Shown one piece after another: positions 25,691 through 34,646 of a stretch of DNA of 64,000 nucleotides (positions are counted from its first letter, which is position 1; each line of letters begins with the position of its first letter). The position numbers and the translations under genes were made by a program. The notes under the pieces were generated by a model that was given only the letters and a program-made list of their open reading frames with translations, made no database searches and had not been told where the DNA came from. The stretch is from NCBI RefSeq assembly GCF_018130385.1, contig NZ_JAFCLU010000009.1, positions 186,001 to 250,000 on the forward strand, in the 5' to 3' direction. Origin of the DNA: Bradyrhizobium sp. AUGA SZCCT0283. GTDB taxonomy: Bacteria > Pseudomonadota > Alphaproteobacteria > Rhizobiales > Xanthobacteraceae.

Positions 25691-26974
25691 CTACATGGTC
25701 CTCGCTCTCGCGAGTTTCACGGTCTTGGCAATTTTAGCGGTCTTGGCCTGCTTAGCCTTGCCGCGATCCTCGCGCGCGGCCTGTCGGCTGCCCTTCTTGA
25801 CCTTCGCGTCGGCGTGCTTCCTGGCCTTCGCTCCCGCGTCTTTCTTGATCCTCGCTTCTGCCTCTTGCGTCTTTGCGCTGCCGCGGCGAGAGACATATTC
25901 TTGGCCGTCGATCGGCGCGACGTGGGGCGGATCCCTGTCGAGATAGGGCCGACCGATTCCAAAGTCCTTGCCGTTCGCGTCGATCCACTTCCAGAGCTTT
26001 TCGGTGGAGACCCATCGCTGCGCGCGGCTGGCGCCCTTGACGCTCACAATGTCGGCCGCGAGCCCGCGGCCATAGCCGCCGCGGAGGCTGCCGCCATGGT
26101 AGGACCGGTCGGATGCCGCCTTCAGGCCGCTTGCGATTCCCTGACGGTAATCATCGCGGAATGCGCTGGTGATGCCGGGCGACAGGCCAGCCTGCTCCGC
26201 CGCGTGAAGGGTGTGAAACAGCTTGAGCTTGAACTTCCGGTCCATGCCGCCGATCACATAGTCCATCATCGACATGCCGGCTCTTTCAGCGGCCTTTGGA
26301 TCCTTCCAGGTGAAGTCCTCGTCGACACGCTTAGTGAAGGTCCTGGTGACAGTTTTCGTCTTGCCTTTGCGCTTGATCGTCACCTTGCGCTGTTCATGCA
26401 CCTTGATGGCATCGACCTTGGGCGCCCGCTCGTAGAGGGCCCACAGATAGCGATCGATGCAGATCTCCGCGACCAGGCACTCCTCGTTGATTTCGAGGAT
26501 GCGGATCGCTGGCTGGGCATTGTCAGGCACCGCATCGGTCGGGCTGACCATCGCTACATCGGTGGACGGTTCCTCGGGCGACAGCACCTGCGAAGGATCG
26601 GCCAACGAAATCTCGAAAAGCGATATCGGCTCATAACGAAGGTTCGCCGTAGCTTCGGCGACTTTCGCCATCACGGAATCGGTGGCTGGCGCCACAACGA
26701 CGTCACCGATGTCGGCGCTCGCCAGAACGATCTTCTGCGGTGGCTCCGTGGGCGCGACGCTTGTGATGACAGTTGGTTCGCGGCGTTCCACGATGGACAC
26801 CGCACTGGTGCTCTCGATCGCGGCCGCGCGAGCGTTTTCGATGGAAGCGCTGATGTGCTCGATGGAAGCCGAACCGGAGCCTGCGAGCCAGGCGAGAACA
26901 CAGCTCGCGAGAGCCAAGCCCGCGAGAGCGTTGATTCGGCGCTGCGCCTTCGTTGCCAATCGCCATGGGTCCAT
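25691..26974 (-). CDS. M15/VanY-like peptidase, envelope-anchored
   Basis: A 427-residue protein. An N-terminal membrane segment (about residues 16-33) is followed by a long low-complexity linker. A C-terminal metallopeptidase-like domain has zinc ligand candidates in the order His293 (RSYHGGS), Asp308 (GLAADIV) and His351 (DPPHVAPI), with SAFRDDYRQG before them. This fits the D-alanyl-D-alanine carboxypeptidase / M15 fold acting on peptidoglycan. A Lys/Ala-rich tail ends the protein. GGGAGG seven bases upstream of ATG 26974 fixes the start. Confidence 0.75.
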   Translation of the reverse strand: MDPWRLATKAQRRINALAGLALASCVLAWLAGSGSASIEHISASIENARAAAIESTSAVSIVERREPTVITSVAPTEPPQKIVLASADIGDVVVAPATDSVMAKVAEATANLRYEPISLFEISLADPSQVLSPEEPSTDVAMVSPTDAVPDNAQPAIRILEINEECLVAEICIDRYLWALYERAPKVDAIKVHEQRKVTIKRKGKTKTVTRTFTKRVDEDFTWKDPKAAERAGMSMMDYVIGGMDRKFKLKLFHTLHAAEQAGLSPGITSAFRDDYRQGIASGLKAASDRSYHGGSLRGGYGRGLAADIVSVKGASRAQRWVSTEKLWKWIDANGKDFGIGRPYLDRDPPHVAPIDGQEYVSRRGSAKTQEAEARIKKDAGAKARKHADAKVKKGSRQAAREDRGKAKQAKTAKIAKTVKLARARTM

Positions 26975-27200
26975 GATCCGGCCTCCCAAGGCTCCGCATG
27001 AGCCTGATTACATAGCCAAGCACGCGACGGCGCTCATTCTTCGGATTGCGAAATGAATGCGCAACGGCCGGAGACTACGGGATCATCCATTTTTTCAAAG
27101 GTGTTGCTTCAATACCACGCGCCGCAGCATGGAACTTGCTGTGCCATTCTGCGACGGATGCGTGCGTGCCGCGTATTCAGAGCGAGCCGCACGAATGCGC

Positions 27201-28982
27201 TCACCCCAGCAACACTGCATCCGCGCCGTTCACGGCTTCCGCGCTGTCGGTCACCGTCTTCTCCAGCGAACCCGCCTGCACGGTGATGTTCTCGGCAAAG
27301 AACCGCGCCACCGTCACGTAGCGCTGTGGATCGCCGGCGTCGCCATTGCTCTTGGCGGCCAGCGCTTCGCCGGCCAGCATGCAGCCGCCGAGCGTCGAGC
27401 CAAACAGGCGCAAGTATGGCGTGGCGCCTGCCAGCGCGTCGTTCGGCGCCGACGCCACGCGCTCCAACAGCCATTTGCTGGCGCGCTCCAGCGAGCCGAG
27501 CGCGTCGCGCAGTTTGGCGCCTGTCGTGCCGAAGGCGGGATCGTTCGAGGTCTCGACCTGCTTGACGATGCCGCCCAGTTCATCGAGCAGGGCCCAGACG
27601 GATGCGCCGCCGTTGGCGGCAAGCTTGCGCGTCACGAGGTCGATCGACTGGATGCCGTTGGTGCCCTCGTAGATCGAGGTGATGCGCGCGTCGCGATAGT
27701 GCTGCGCGGCGCCGGTCTCCTCGATGAAGCCCATGCCGCCGTGGATCTGCACGCCCAGATACGCCACCTCGTTGCCGATATCGGTGGAGAACGCCTTTGC
27801 AATCGGCGTCAGCAACGCGCCTCGCGCGGCGGCCTCAGCCCGAACCTTGGCGTCCTTGGCGCGCGTGGAGACGTCGAGCGCCACGGCGGTGGCGTAGCAG
27901 ATCGAGCGCGCCGCGGCGGTCATGGCGCGCATCTGCAACAGCATGCGCTTGACGTCGGGATGCACGATGATCGGGTCGAGCCCGTCGCCTTTTTTGCCGA
28001 CGGCGCGGCCCTGGCGGCGTTCCTGCGCGAAGGCCAGCGCCTGCTGATAGGCGCGATCGGCAATGCCGACGCCTTCGAGGCCGACGCCGAGGCGGGCCTG
28101 GTTCATCATCGTGAACATGCAGAGCATGCCCTTGTTTTCCTCGCCGATCAGGTAACCGACGGCGCCGCCGTGATCGCCCATCGTCATGGTGCAGGTGGGG
28201 GAGGCGTGCATGCCGAGCTTGTGCTCGACGCCGGACGGATAGATGTCGTTGCGTGCGCCAAGCGAGCCGTCGGCATTGACCATGAATTTCGGAATCAGGA
28301 ACAGCGAGATGCCCTTGGTGCCCGCGGGCGCATCGGGCAGGCGGGCCAGCACGAAATGAACGATGTTATCGGTCATGTCGTGGTCGCCATAGGTGATGAA
28401 GATTTTCGTGCCCTTGATGCGATAGGTGCCGTCATCAGCGCGCTCGGCGCGGGTACGCAGCGCGCCGACATCGGAGCCGGCCTGCGGCTCGGTGAGCTGC
28501 ATGGTGCCGGTCCATTCGCCGGAGACGAGCTTTTTCAGATAGATCTGCTTCAGTTCCTCGCTGCCATGGGCATCGAGCGCCTCGATGGCGGAGAGCGTCA
28601 GCAGCGGGCAGAGGCCGAAGGCGATGTTCGACGCGCTCCAGATTTCGGTGCAGGCCGCGTTGATCGCCATCGGCAGGCCCTGGCCGCCAAAAGCTTCCGG
28701 CCCCGACACCGCATTCCACCCGGCGGCGATCCAGCGCTGATAGGCATCGGGCCAGCCGGGAGCGGTCGTCACCTTGTCGTCGGCGAGCTTGATGCCGTGT
28801 TCGTCGCCCACCCTGTTCAGCGGCGCCAGCACGTCGCCGGCGAATTTGCCGGCTTCCTCCAGCACGGCCGCGGTGATGTCGCCGTCGAAGTCGCCATAAT
28901 GGCCGGCCTTCACGGCCGCCTGCAGGCCGGCGCCGTGGTTGAGCGCGAGCAGGATGTCGGAGATCGGCGCGCGGTAGGTCAT
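27201..28982 (-). CDS. Acyl-CoA dehydrogenase (DmdC-like long form)
   Basis: A 593-residue FAD-dependent acyl-CoA dehydrogenase of the long type that includes DmdC. Signatures are MQLTEPQAGSDVGALRTRA, GTKIFITYGDHD, GHMGMKASPT-like KLGMHASPTCTM, and a catalytic Glu in RITSIYEGTNGIQSIDLVTR. A C-terminal extension of about 110 residues is usual for this subgroup. It would oxidise an acyl-CoA with electrons passed to ETF, but the substrate is unknown. The start is ATG 28982 (MTYRAPISDILLALNHG). Confidence 0.92.
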   Translation of the reverse strand: MTYRAPISDILLALNHGAGLQAAVKAGHYGDFDGDITAAVLEEAGKFAGDVLAPLNRVGDEHGIKLADDKVTTAPGWPDAYQRWIAAGWNAVSGPEAFGGQGLPMAINAACTEIWSASNIAFGLCPLLTLSAIEALDAHGSEELKQIYLKKLVSGEWTGTMQLTEPQAGSDVGALRTRAERADDGTYRIKGTKIFITYGDHDMTDNIVHFVLARLPDAPAGTKGISLFLIPKFMVNADGSLGARNDIYPSGVEHKLGMHASPTCTMTMGDHGGAVGYLIGEENKGMLCMFTMMNQARLGVGLEGVGIADRAYQQALAFAQERRQGRAVGKKGDGLDPIIVHPDVKRMLLQMRAMTAAARSICYATAVALDVSTRAKDAKVRAEAAARGALLTPIAKAFSTDIGNEVAYLGVQIHGGMGFIEETGAAQHYRDARITSIYEGTNGIQSIDLVTRKLAANGGASVWALLDELGGIVKQVETSNDPAFGTTGAKLRDALGSLERASKWLLERVASAPNDALAGATPYLRLFGSTLGGCMLAGEALAAKSNGDAGDPQRYVTVARFFAENITVQAGSLEKTVTDSAEAVNGADAVLLG

Positions 28983-29266
28983 GACGAAAATCTCGCTTTG
29001 ACAGGAACTGGGCTGCCGTATTCCCACGAAACCGGGGTTGTCTCAACTCTCCGATGGGCGGTATTGGGCCGCGCCAGGGGCGTGAAACCGGCCGGGGGCC
29101 TTCGCGTAACCGGTCTAATTATAAAGGGTCACGCTTCCGGGGTGCTGATTTCGGACGAAATTCGGGCTTCCAGCCTGTTGAAATGGCCGAACTCCCTCTA
29201 TAGACCGGGCGTTGTCCGAACCGGTTCGCGCAGGGCGCATCGTCCGCGCGTTTCGGTTCAGCCTGT

Positions 29267-29341
29267 TGGGGCGTAGCCAAGCGGTAAGGCAGCGGATTTT
29301 GATTCCGCCATTCGGAGGTTCGATCCCTCCCGCCCCAGCCA
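29267..29341 (+). tRNA. tRNA-Gln (anticodon TTG)
   Basis: A full cloverleaf: acceptor TGGGGCG pairing with CGCCCCA, D arm around GTAGCCAAGCGGTAAGGC, anticodon stem GCGGA / TCCGC with loop TTTTGAT giving anticodon TTG, and T arm GGAGG-TTCGATC-CCTCC. The discriminator is G and CCA is encoded at 29339-29341. It sits exactly where the chromosome gives way to accessory DNA, and its 3' part is copied at 38.7 kb, so it appears to be an integration target. Confidence 0.96.
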
Positions 29342-29535
29342 GCCACTGGCTCAACCAGAGAGGGTTGGCTCATATTGGTTAGAACCGCCGCATTTTATAG
29401 GCTTTTCGTGCAGTTGCCCCGAGTCTCCAGTCTCTAGAAAATGGCAACCTTAGCGAGAATATGCCGAAAGTCTCCAGCCCAAACCGCAGAAATTCCCGTT
29501 TTTGTGGAGACGATTGGAGGAGACCGGTTCGATCA
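29314..29535 (+). repeat. att-like direct repeat, copy A (tRNA 3' end plus flank)
   Basis: The tRNA T arm and acceptor (29314-29345, including TTCGATCCCTCCC and CAGCCAGCCA) and a second block at 29466-29535 are repeated at 38693-38910 with similar internal spacing. The second block carries GTCTCC and GGAGAC arms around AAATTCCCGTTTT, then GGTTCGATCA. I read this as one end of an island. Confidence 0.72.
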
Positions 29536-30020
29536 CCACTGAGTGGTAGGGGTGGCAGATGCATCCAAGCCTATTTGTTACTCGATTCAGGCCGATTTTT
29601 TGATGCAGTGTCAGCAACTGACAGCGGGCAAATGCAAATCACTTTGCGCAGCGCTCCAATTTGACGTCTGCTCATGGAAGCTAAGCAGACGTGTTCATGG
29701 CGTTGCGCGCGTGTCAGCTTATGACCGACCGACCCAAAGTGGATGTTATCCCTGATTGTCAGCCACGTCCGCTCCCTAGCGCAGTACTCACTTACCTAAT
29801 CAATTCCGGCCAACGGTCGATCCGCGCTTCACTGGCGGAAACGAAGCATCTCTTAAAGGCGGGAGCCTAAGAGCTTATCTTTGCACACCTTTCGGCAATT
29901 GCCCGAGACAACAATTAGCCGGCGGGCCAGTGCAATTTGCTCGTCTTGCGTTGACGGTTGTCCTACTATCGGTACGAAATTGGCTAACGGTTGGACATGC
30001 CGTGAAGAAGGGTCACTGCC
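29536..30020. other. Island left margin, no gene seen
   Basis: About 485 bases of lower GC between the att-like copy and the cyclase/ATPase gene. It has only short frames without support and no integrase fragment that I can recognise. Promoter elements for the next gene were not found with confidence. Confidence 0.45.
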
Positions 30021-33000
30021 GTGGTCACGAAACGGCGCAATTTGCCCGGCGAATTGGGACGTCGGTGTAGCCATTGTGGCTTTGAAATCCGGCCGACTGC
30101 GAACTTTTGTGGCGGCTGTGGACGATCCAGGGCCTTCGGGAACGCGACAGACCAGAACGCCCTGACTTTTCTGCAATCGAAGGTGCCGGCCAAGCTGGCC
30201 GAGCGGATTTTGCATTCCGGCGGCGCCATGTCCGGAGAACGCAAGCACGTCACGGTTTTGTTCGCCGACGTCCGTGGTTCGACAGCACTGATCGACAGGC
30301 TCGATCCAGAAGAGGCGCTCGAAATCCTCGGACCAGTGCTCCAGGTGCTGATGGATGCGATTCATCAACACGATGGATTCATGAACCAAGCCCGTGGCGA
30401 CGGTGTCATGGCGCTTTTCGGAGCGCCCATCGCAACCGAAGACCATGCCGTGCAGGCTTGTCGCGCGGCGATGGCTATGCAGGCCGGCATTCAAGAGCTG
30501 AATCGCAGGAGGATCAGCGATATCTCCCTGCGTATCGGAATTAATTCCGGTCACGTCGTCATTCACTCGATCGGCAGCAACTTGACGATGAATTACGATG
30601 CGGTCGGAAAAACCGTGCATCTGGCTGCCCGCATGGAAGAGCTCGCGGCGCCAAACAGGATCATGCTGACCGCTGCGACGCAAAAGCTGGCCAAGGGCTT
30701 CATCGTCGCGGACCCGCGGGGCACGGTTGCGTTGAAAGGCGTGGCGGAGCCGGTCGAGACTTTCGAATTGGGCGGGATGCGTTCGACCACGCGCTGGCAG
30801 GCGCGCTCTTCGCAAGGCCTAAACGCGCTGGTGGGCCGACAGGCAGAGCTCGACACGCTAAGAGGGCTGCTGCGAAGAGCCGCGAGCGGTAATGGACAGG
30901 CGCTGACTGTCATTGGCGCTGCGGGGTTCGGTAAATCGCGACTGATTCACGACTTCGTCGGCGAGCTTGGCAGCGAGTGGATGGTACTGGAAACCGCATG
31001 CGTTCCTCAGCATACGCAGTCCAGCTATTATCCGATCAGCGATCTTATCCGTCATATGTTCGGAATTGACATCGATGACAAGCCGGAAACCGTTGCCAAG
31101 CGTATTAAGGAGCAGATCGTTTCGCTCGACGCCAATCTGGCAAAGTTCCTTCCGGCAGTTTTTTCAGTGTTGGACATCAGCATCGAGGATCAGGAGTGGA
31201 AGAACCTGGAGCCGACGGAGAAACGTCGAGCAATCGTCGAAGCGATTACGGCTCTGGTCTTGTTTCAGGAGCGGCGCACACCGCTGTTGATCATTGTCGA
31301 GGACGTTCATTGGATCGATAGCGAAACAAGGATCATTCTTCACAATGTCCTCAGCTTGTTGCGTGGCTTGCGAATTTTCCTGATCATGACGCAGCGCCCC
31401 GAAGGCAATCTGGCGGACCCCGATCTCCTTCGTCTCGAACTATCCGCACTCGCCGAGGTAGATTCACAAGAATTGCTCGATCGTCTTATCGGTCGAGATC
31501 TCACTCTGCAGTCTATAAGAAACCGCATCGTCGCTAAAGCGCAGGGAAATCCCTTGTTTTTGGAGGAGTTGGTTCAGTCTCTCGCAGAGGCTGGCAGTTT
31601 CGAGGGAGAGCCAGGGGACTATCGGCTGAGCAAACCTGCCGAGCGGATTGAAATCCCGCAAACCATCCATACCGTTCTAGCCGCACGTATTGATCGATTA
31701 GACGGATTGCCGAAGACGTTGTTGCAAACATCTTCAGTGATCGGAGCGGACGTTTCGATCGCACTGCTATCCGGAATGCTCGAGGTACCAGCAAGTAAGA
31801 TATCGGGATACCTCAGGGAGCTTGAGGAGGCAGACTTCCTCCGCAGAGTGAAGCGCGTCGGATCAGAGTATTCTTTCAAGCATGAGCTGATACGCGAAGT
31901 TGCCTACGGCACGATGCTGCTGGGGACGCGCCGATCGCTGCATGCCAAGGCGGTTGCAACCATAGAATCCCGCTTCGGCGATCGGCTCGACGAGCACATC
32001 GACCGGTTGGCCGATCATGCATTCATGGCGGGGCTTTGGGAAAAGGCCGTGCCGTATCAGCTCCGTAGCTGTCGACGTGCCGTGAGGCGCGGCGCCAACC
32101 AGGACGCGATCGGGATTTATCATCGCGGGCTGGAGACCCTGTCGCACTGGCCGCCCTCGGCAGCGAAAATCAGGGCTGAAATCGATTTCCGCCTCATCGT
32201 TGTGATTGCGTTGGAGCCCCTTGGCAAGCATCGTCTGATTGCCGATGTGCTGCGAGAGGCGCGCGAGCTGGATGACCCATCCAATGATCCAATACGCAAT
32301 GCCGCCGTCAATTGTCAGCTCGCGGTAGCCCTTTGGCGGATTGGAGAGCACGACGGTGCAATGGAGGCGGCTAAAGCTGCGAGCGCGATAGCGCAGCAGA
32401 TCGCTGACCCAGCTCTCACGTTCGCATCACTGCACAACATCGGGATGGTGCTCCACGAAACCGGAGCTTACAGAGACTCGATCGAAGTACACGAACAGTG
32501 CTTCGCGTTCGAAAGTCCGGAGCTTGATCAGAAGCGCGCAGGCTGGGCCGCCTATCCAAGCGTCGTGCTCCGCACTTTTTTGGCCGACTCCCTGATCGAA
32601 ATCGGGGAACTGGAACGAGCCGAAATCATGGCCAATGATGCCATAACAAGAGCCGAGGATCATTTCTACTCGCGCGCAAATATATCGCATGTCCTTGCCC
32701 GGCTCAGGATTGCGCAGGGTCGGCATGTGGAAGCGTTGTCGATCCTGCGGGAGTGCTGGCAAACTTGCCTCGATCGCGGCATCGTGCAGATGTACCCGAT
32801 ACTCGCCGCACGTATGGGAGAAGCCTATCTTGCGCTGGGCGATGTCAAGGCCGCCGCCGAGATTCTCTCCAAGCCGGAGCGGCTGGACGTGCCACTTGGC
32901 GAAAACGCCTTCGGTTGGGGCTGGCTCTTCGTGGCGCAGGGGCGCGCTTTCCTGGCGGCAGGCGATCACGTGCAAGCACGAATTTCAGCGAAGCGGGCCC

Positions 33001-33209
33001 TGGCGCTCGCGGAAGAGCGCGGCGAGCCTCCGCAACGGGCCCATGCGTTGAAACTATTGGGCGATGCGTCGTTGGCGAAAGGTGACCGATCCGAAGCTCA
33101 ACCCTACCTTGAGCGCGCTCTCGAGCTCGCAACAACGTGTGACATGCGGCCGTTGATGGACCAATGTCGTCCCGCCCTCGAGTCCGCTCGCACGTCGCGC
33201 GCTATGTGA
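30021..33209 (+). CDS. Zinc-ribbon / class III cyclase / STAND-like ATPase / TPR protein
   Basis: A 1062-residue multidomain signalling protein starting at GTG 30021. It has a zinc ribbon (Cys16, Cys19, Cys30, Cys33). A class III cyclase domain lies at about 72-255, with metal Asp83 in FADVRGST and ARGDGVMALFGAP. A large ATPase domain follows, with Walker A GAAGFGKSRL and Walker B LLIIVEDVHWID. Helical TPR-like repeats run from about 650 to the end. Such proteins are frequent in Bradyrhizobium and are thought to be signal-gated cyclases. All catalytic residues I can locate are kept. It lies on the island unit and converges on the DyP gene. Confidence 0.85.
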   Translation: MVTKRRNLPGELGRRCSHCGFEIRPTANFCGGCGRSRAFGNATDQNALTFLQSKVPAKLAERILHSGGAMSGERKHVTVLFADVRGSTALIDRLDPEEALEILGPVLQVLMDAIHQHDGFMNQARGDGVMALFGAPIATEDHAVQACRAAMAMQAGIQELNRRRISDISLRIGINSGHVVIHSIGSNLTMNYDAVGKTVHLAARMEELAAPNRIMLTAATQKLAKGFIVADPRGTVALKGVAEPVETFELGGMRSTTRWQARSSQGLNALVGRQAELDTLRGLLRRAASGNGQALTVIGAAGFGKSRLIHDFVGELGSEWMVLETACVPQHTQSSYYPISDLIRHMFGIDIDDKPETVAKRIKEQIVSLDANLAKFLPAVFSVLDISIEDQEWKNLEPTEKRRAIVEAITALVLFQERRTPLLIIVEDVHWIDSETRIILHNVLSLLRGLRIFLIMTQRPEGNLADPDLLRLELSALAEVDSQELLDRLIGRDLTLQSIRNRIVAKAQGNPLFLEELVQSLAEAGSFEGEPGDYRLSKPAERIEIPQTIHTVLAARIDRLDGLPKTLLQTSSVIGADVSIALLSGMLEVPASKISGYLRELEEADFLRRVKRVGSEYSFKHELIREVAYGTMLLGTRRSLHAKAVATIESRFGDRLDEHIDRLADHAFMAGLWEKAVPYQLRSCRRAVRRGANQDAIGIYHRGLETLSHWPPSAAKIRAEIDFRLIVVIALEPLGKHRLIADVLREARELDDPSNDPIRNAAVNCQLAVALWRIGEHDGAMEAAKAASAIAQQIADPALTFASLHNIGMVLHETGAYRDSIEVHEQCFAFESPELDQKRAGWAAYPSVVLRTFLADSLIEIGELERAEIMANDAITRAEDHFYSRANISHVLARLRIAQGRHVEALSILRECWQTCLDRGIVQMYPILAARMGEAYLALGDVKAAAEILSKPERLDVPLGENAFGWGWLFVAQGRAFLAAGDHVQARISAKRALALAEERGEPPQRAHALKLLGDASLAKGDRSEAQPYLERALELATTCDMRPLMDQCRPALESARTSRAM

Positions 33210-33227
33210 ATCAAACATGCTCGAGGG

Positions 33228-34634
33228 TCATGCCGGGGCGGCGATATCGCGTAGCGCCCGAAGTCCTGGAAGAAAGAAATAGGCTCCGCCCCGGACCGTG
33301 ACGAACGGCTTTGCACGGTCGACGCGAAGGTTTGACGGCCGGCTCTGGATCGTGATTCCTTCTCCATCAGGGAAATGACTGATTGGATCCGTTCCAGTGT
33401 AGAGACCGTTGAAATGAGGGTTGTTGATCCATGAGTGCTGGATCATCTCGAATTGCCCGGCGATATCGGCGTTCAGGGCAATGAACAACATGCCTCTCTC
33501 GGCCTTGTCACCGTGGCCATTTGCACCATTCGGCTCCCATCGTTCGCCATATGGCCGGCCGCGCCTGATGATGCGATGCATCTTTGAAAGATGCAGCGCT
33601 GTTTCCGGATCGGGTCCGAGGGAGTCGCGCGGATTTGCCCGCCGGATGTGTGCTCCGATCGGGCACCTCAAGCCGGCGCGGTCCTCGTAGTAGTAGAGGA
33701 AATTGTTCTTTGCATCTTCCTCGCTTCCATTGGGCTTTTCAACGATCAGCGGTTCGCCGTCCATACCCCGGCCGAGCAGGCGTGCGGCAACCCACTTGTC
33801 GGTCTCGCCAATTTTTTTTGCTACGTCGCAAACAAAGGTGTTAAAGGCCGGGACATCCTGTTCGAGCTGGCGAAACACAAGATAGGTGCCGTTCCGCCTG
33901 ATATCCCGATCATGCCCGTTGGTCACGCGCGCTTTGCGCTCGTTCTCGTAACCGAGCAGGAACTCGCCTGCCTTTACCTCGGCGTTCGGCTTGATCTCGG
34001 ATTTCCCATTCTTGGAATTTGCGCCTTTGCTCTTTTTTGGGCGGCCCTCGATCTTCGGCTGAGAAAACCCGTCCTCAAAGCCGAAATGCTCCCTCTCTTT
34101 GGGGAAGAGTTGACCACTTAGTACGATTGGTTCGCCATCGACAATGTCGGCCATTGCCGTCATTTCAGCTTGGATCAGCTGATTGATTCCCGTCTCTTCA
34201 GCGAACAGCATGAGGAGGCCATCGATTTCGCGGGTTTCCTCGTTCCAGCCGCCCCAATGCCAGTACTCTGGTGAGCTGTCTTCGAGGTCGCCAAGTATAT
34301 TCGTCCGGCGAGGTATCGGCGCCCCTCGGGCTCGCGCAGGGGCCATTCCTTCGAGGAATTCGAACGAGAAGGAGTTAAGTGTGGATTGGTCGACCCCGAG
34401 ATGCCGCAGGCCAGAGGCCGTCAGCGCTAGATTTCTGGCGGGTTGCGTGTTGCTGCTGGGCCCGGGCTGGGATGGCGTCAGCCGCCTCGTGAGGTCGAAA
34501 AGCCACTCTTTCTTGCGCGGGAGATTGCCAGATTGGAAGCGCCACAACAGATAGGCCGAACGTTTTAGTTCTCCGTACCCACTGAGGACGATACCTTGCA
34601 CATCCTCCCATTCTACCCTGTCCATCTTGCGCAT
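33228..34634 (-). CDS. DyP-type heme peroxidase
   Basis: A 468-residue dye-decolorizing-type peroxidase. The distal GxxDG motif is GFEDGFSQP, with the catalytic Asp188. The proximal heme histidine is His329 in CPIGAHIRRANPR. Both are required for activity, so it should be functional. I see no signal peptide and no encapsulin cargo peptide. I chose ATG 34634 because GGGGA lies five bases upstream; GTG 34646 directly after the upstream stop is the alternative. It is the last gene of the P450 / membrane protein / DyP operon. Confidence 0.87.
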   Translation of the reverse strand: MRKMDRVEWEDVQGIVLSGYGELKRSAYLLWRFQSGNLPRKKEWLFDLTRRLTPSQPGPSSNTQPARNLALTASGLRHLGVDQSTLNSFSFEFLEGMAPARARGAPIPRRTNILGDLEDSSPEYWHWGGWNEETREIDGLLMLFAEETGINQLIQAEMTAMADIVDGEPIVLSGQLFPKEREHFGFEDGFSQPKIEGRPKKSKGANSKNGKSEIKPNAEVKAGEFLLGYENERKARVTNGHDRDIRRNGTYLVFRQLEQDVPAFNTFVCDVAKKIGETDKWVAARLLGRGMDGEPLIVEKPNGSEEDAKNNFLYYYEDRAGLRCPIGAHIRRANPRDSLGPDPETALHLSKMHRIIRRGRPYGERWEPNGANGHGDKAERGMLFIALNADIAGQFEMIQHSWINNPHFNGLYTGTDPISHFPDGEGITIQSRPSNLRVDRAKPFVTVRGGAYFFLPGLRALRDIAAPA

Positions 34635-34646
34635 GATGGTCCCCAC

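Noticed and set aside
27057..29276. 739-residue plus-strand frame opposite the acyl-CoA dehydrogenase
   Set aside because: Antisense shadow of a well-supported gene.
29461..29755. Short plus-strand frames after tRNA-Gln as a possible integrase fragment
   Set aside because: No integrase motif (no R-x-x-R or catalytic Tyr context) and they overlap the att-like repeat.
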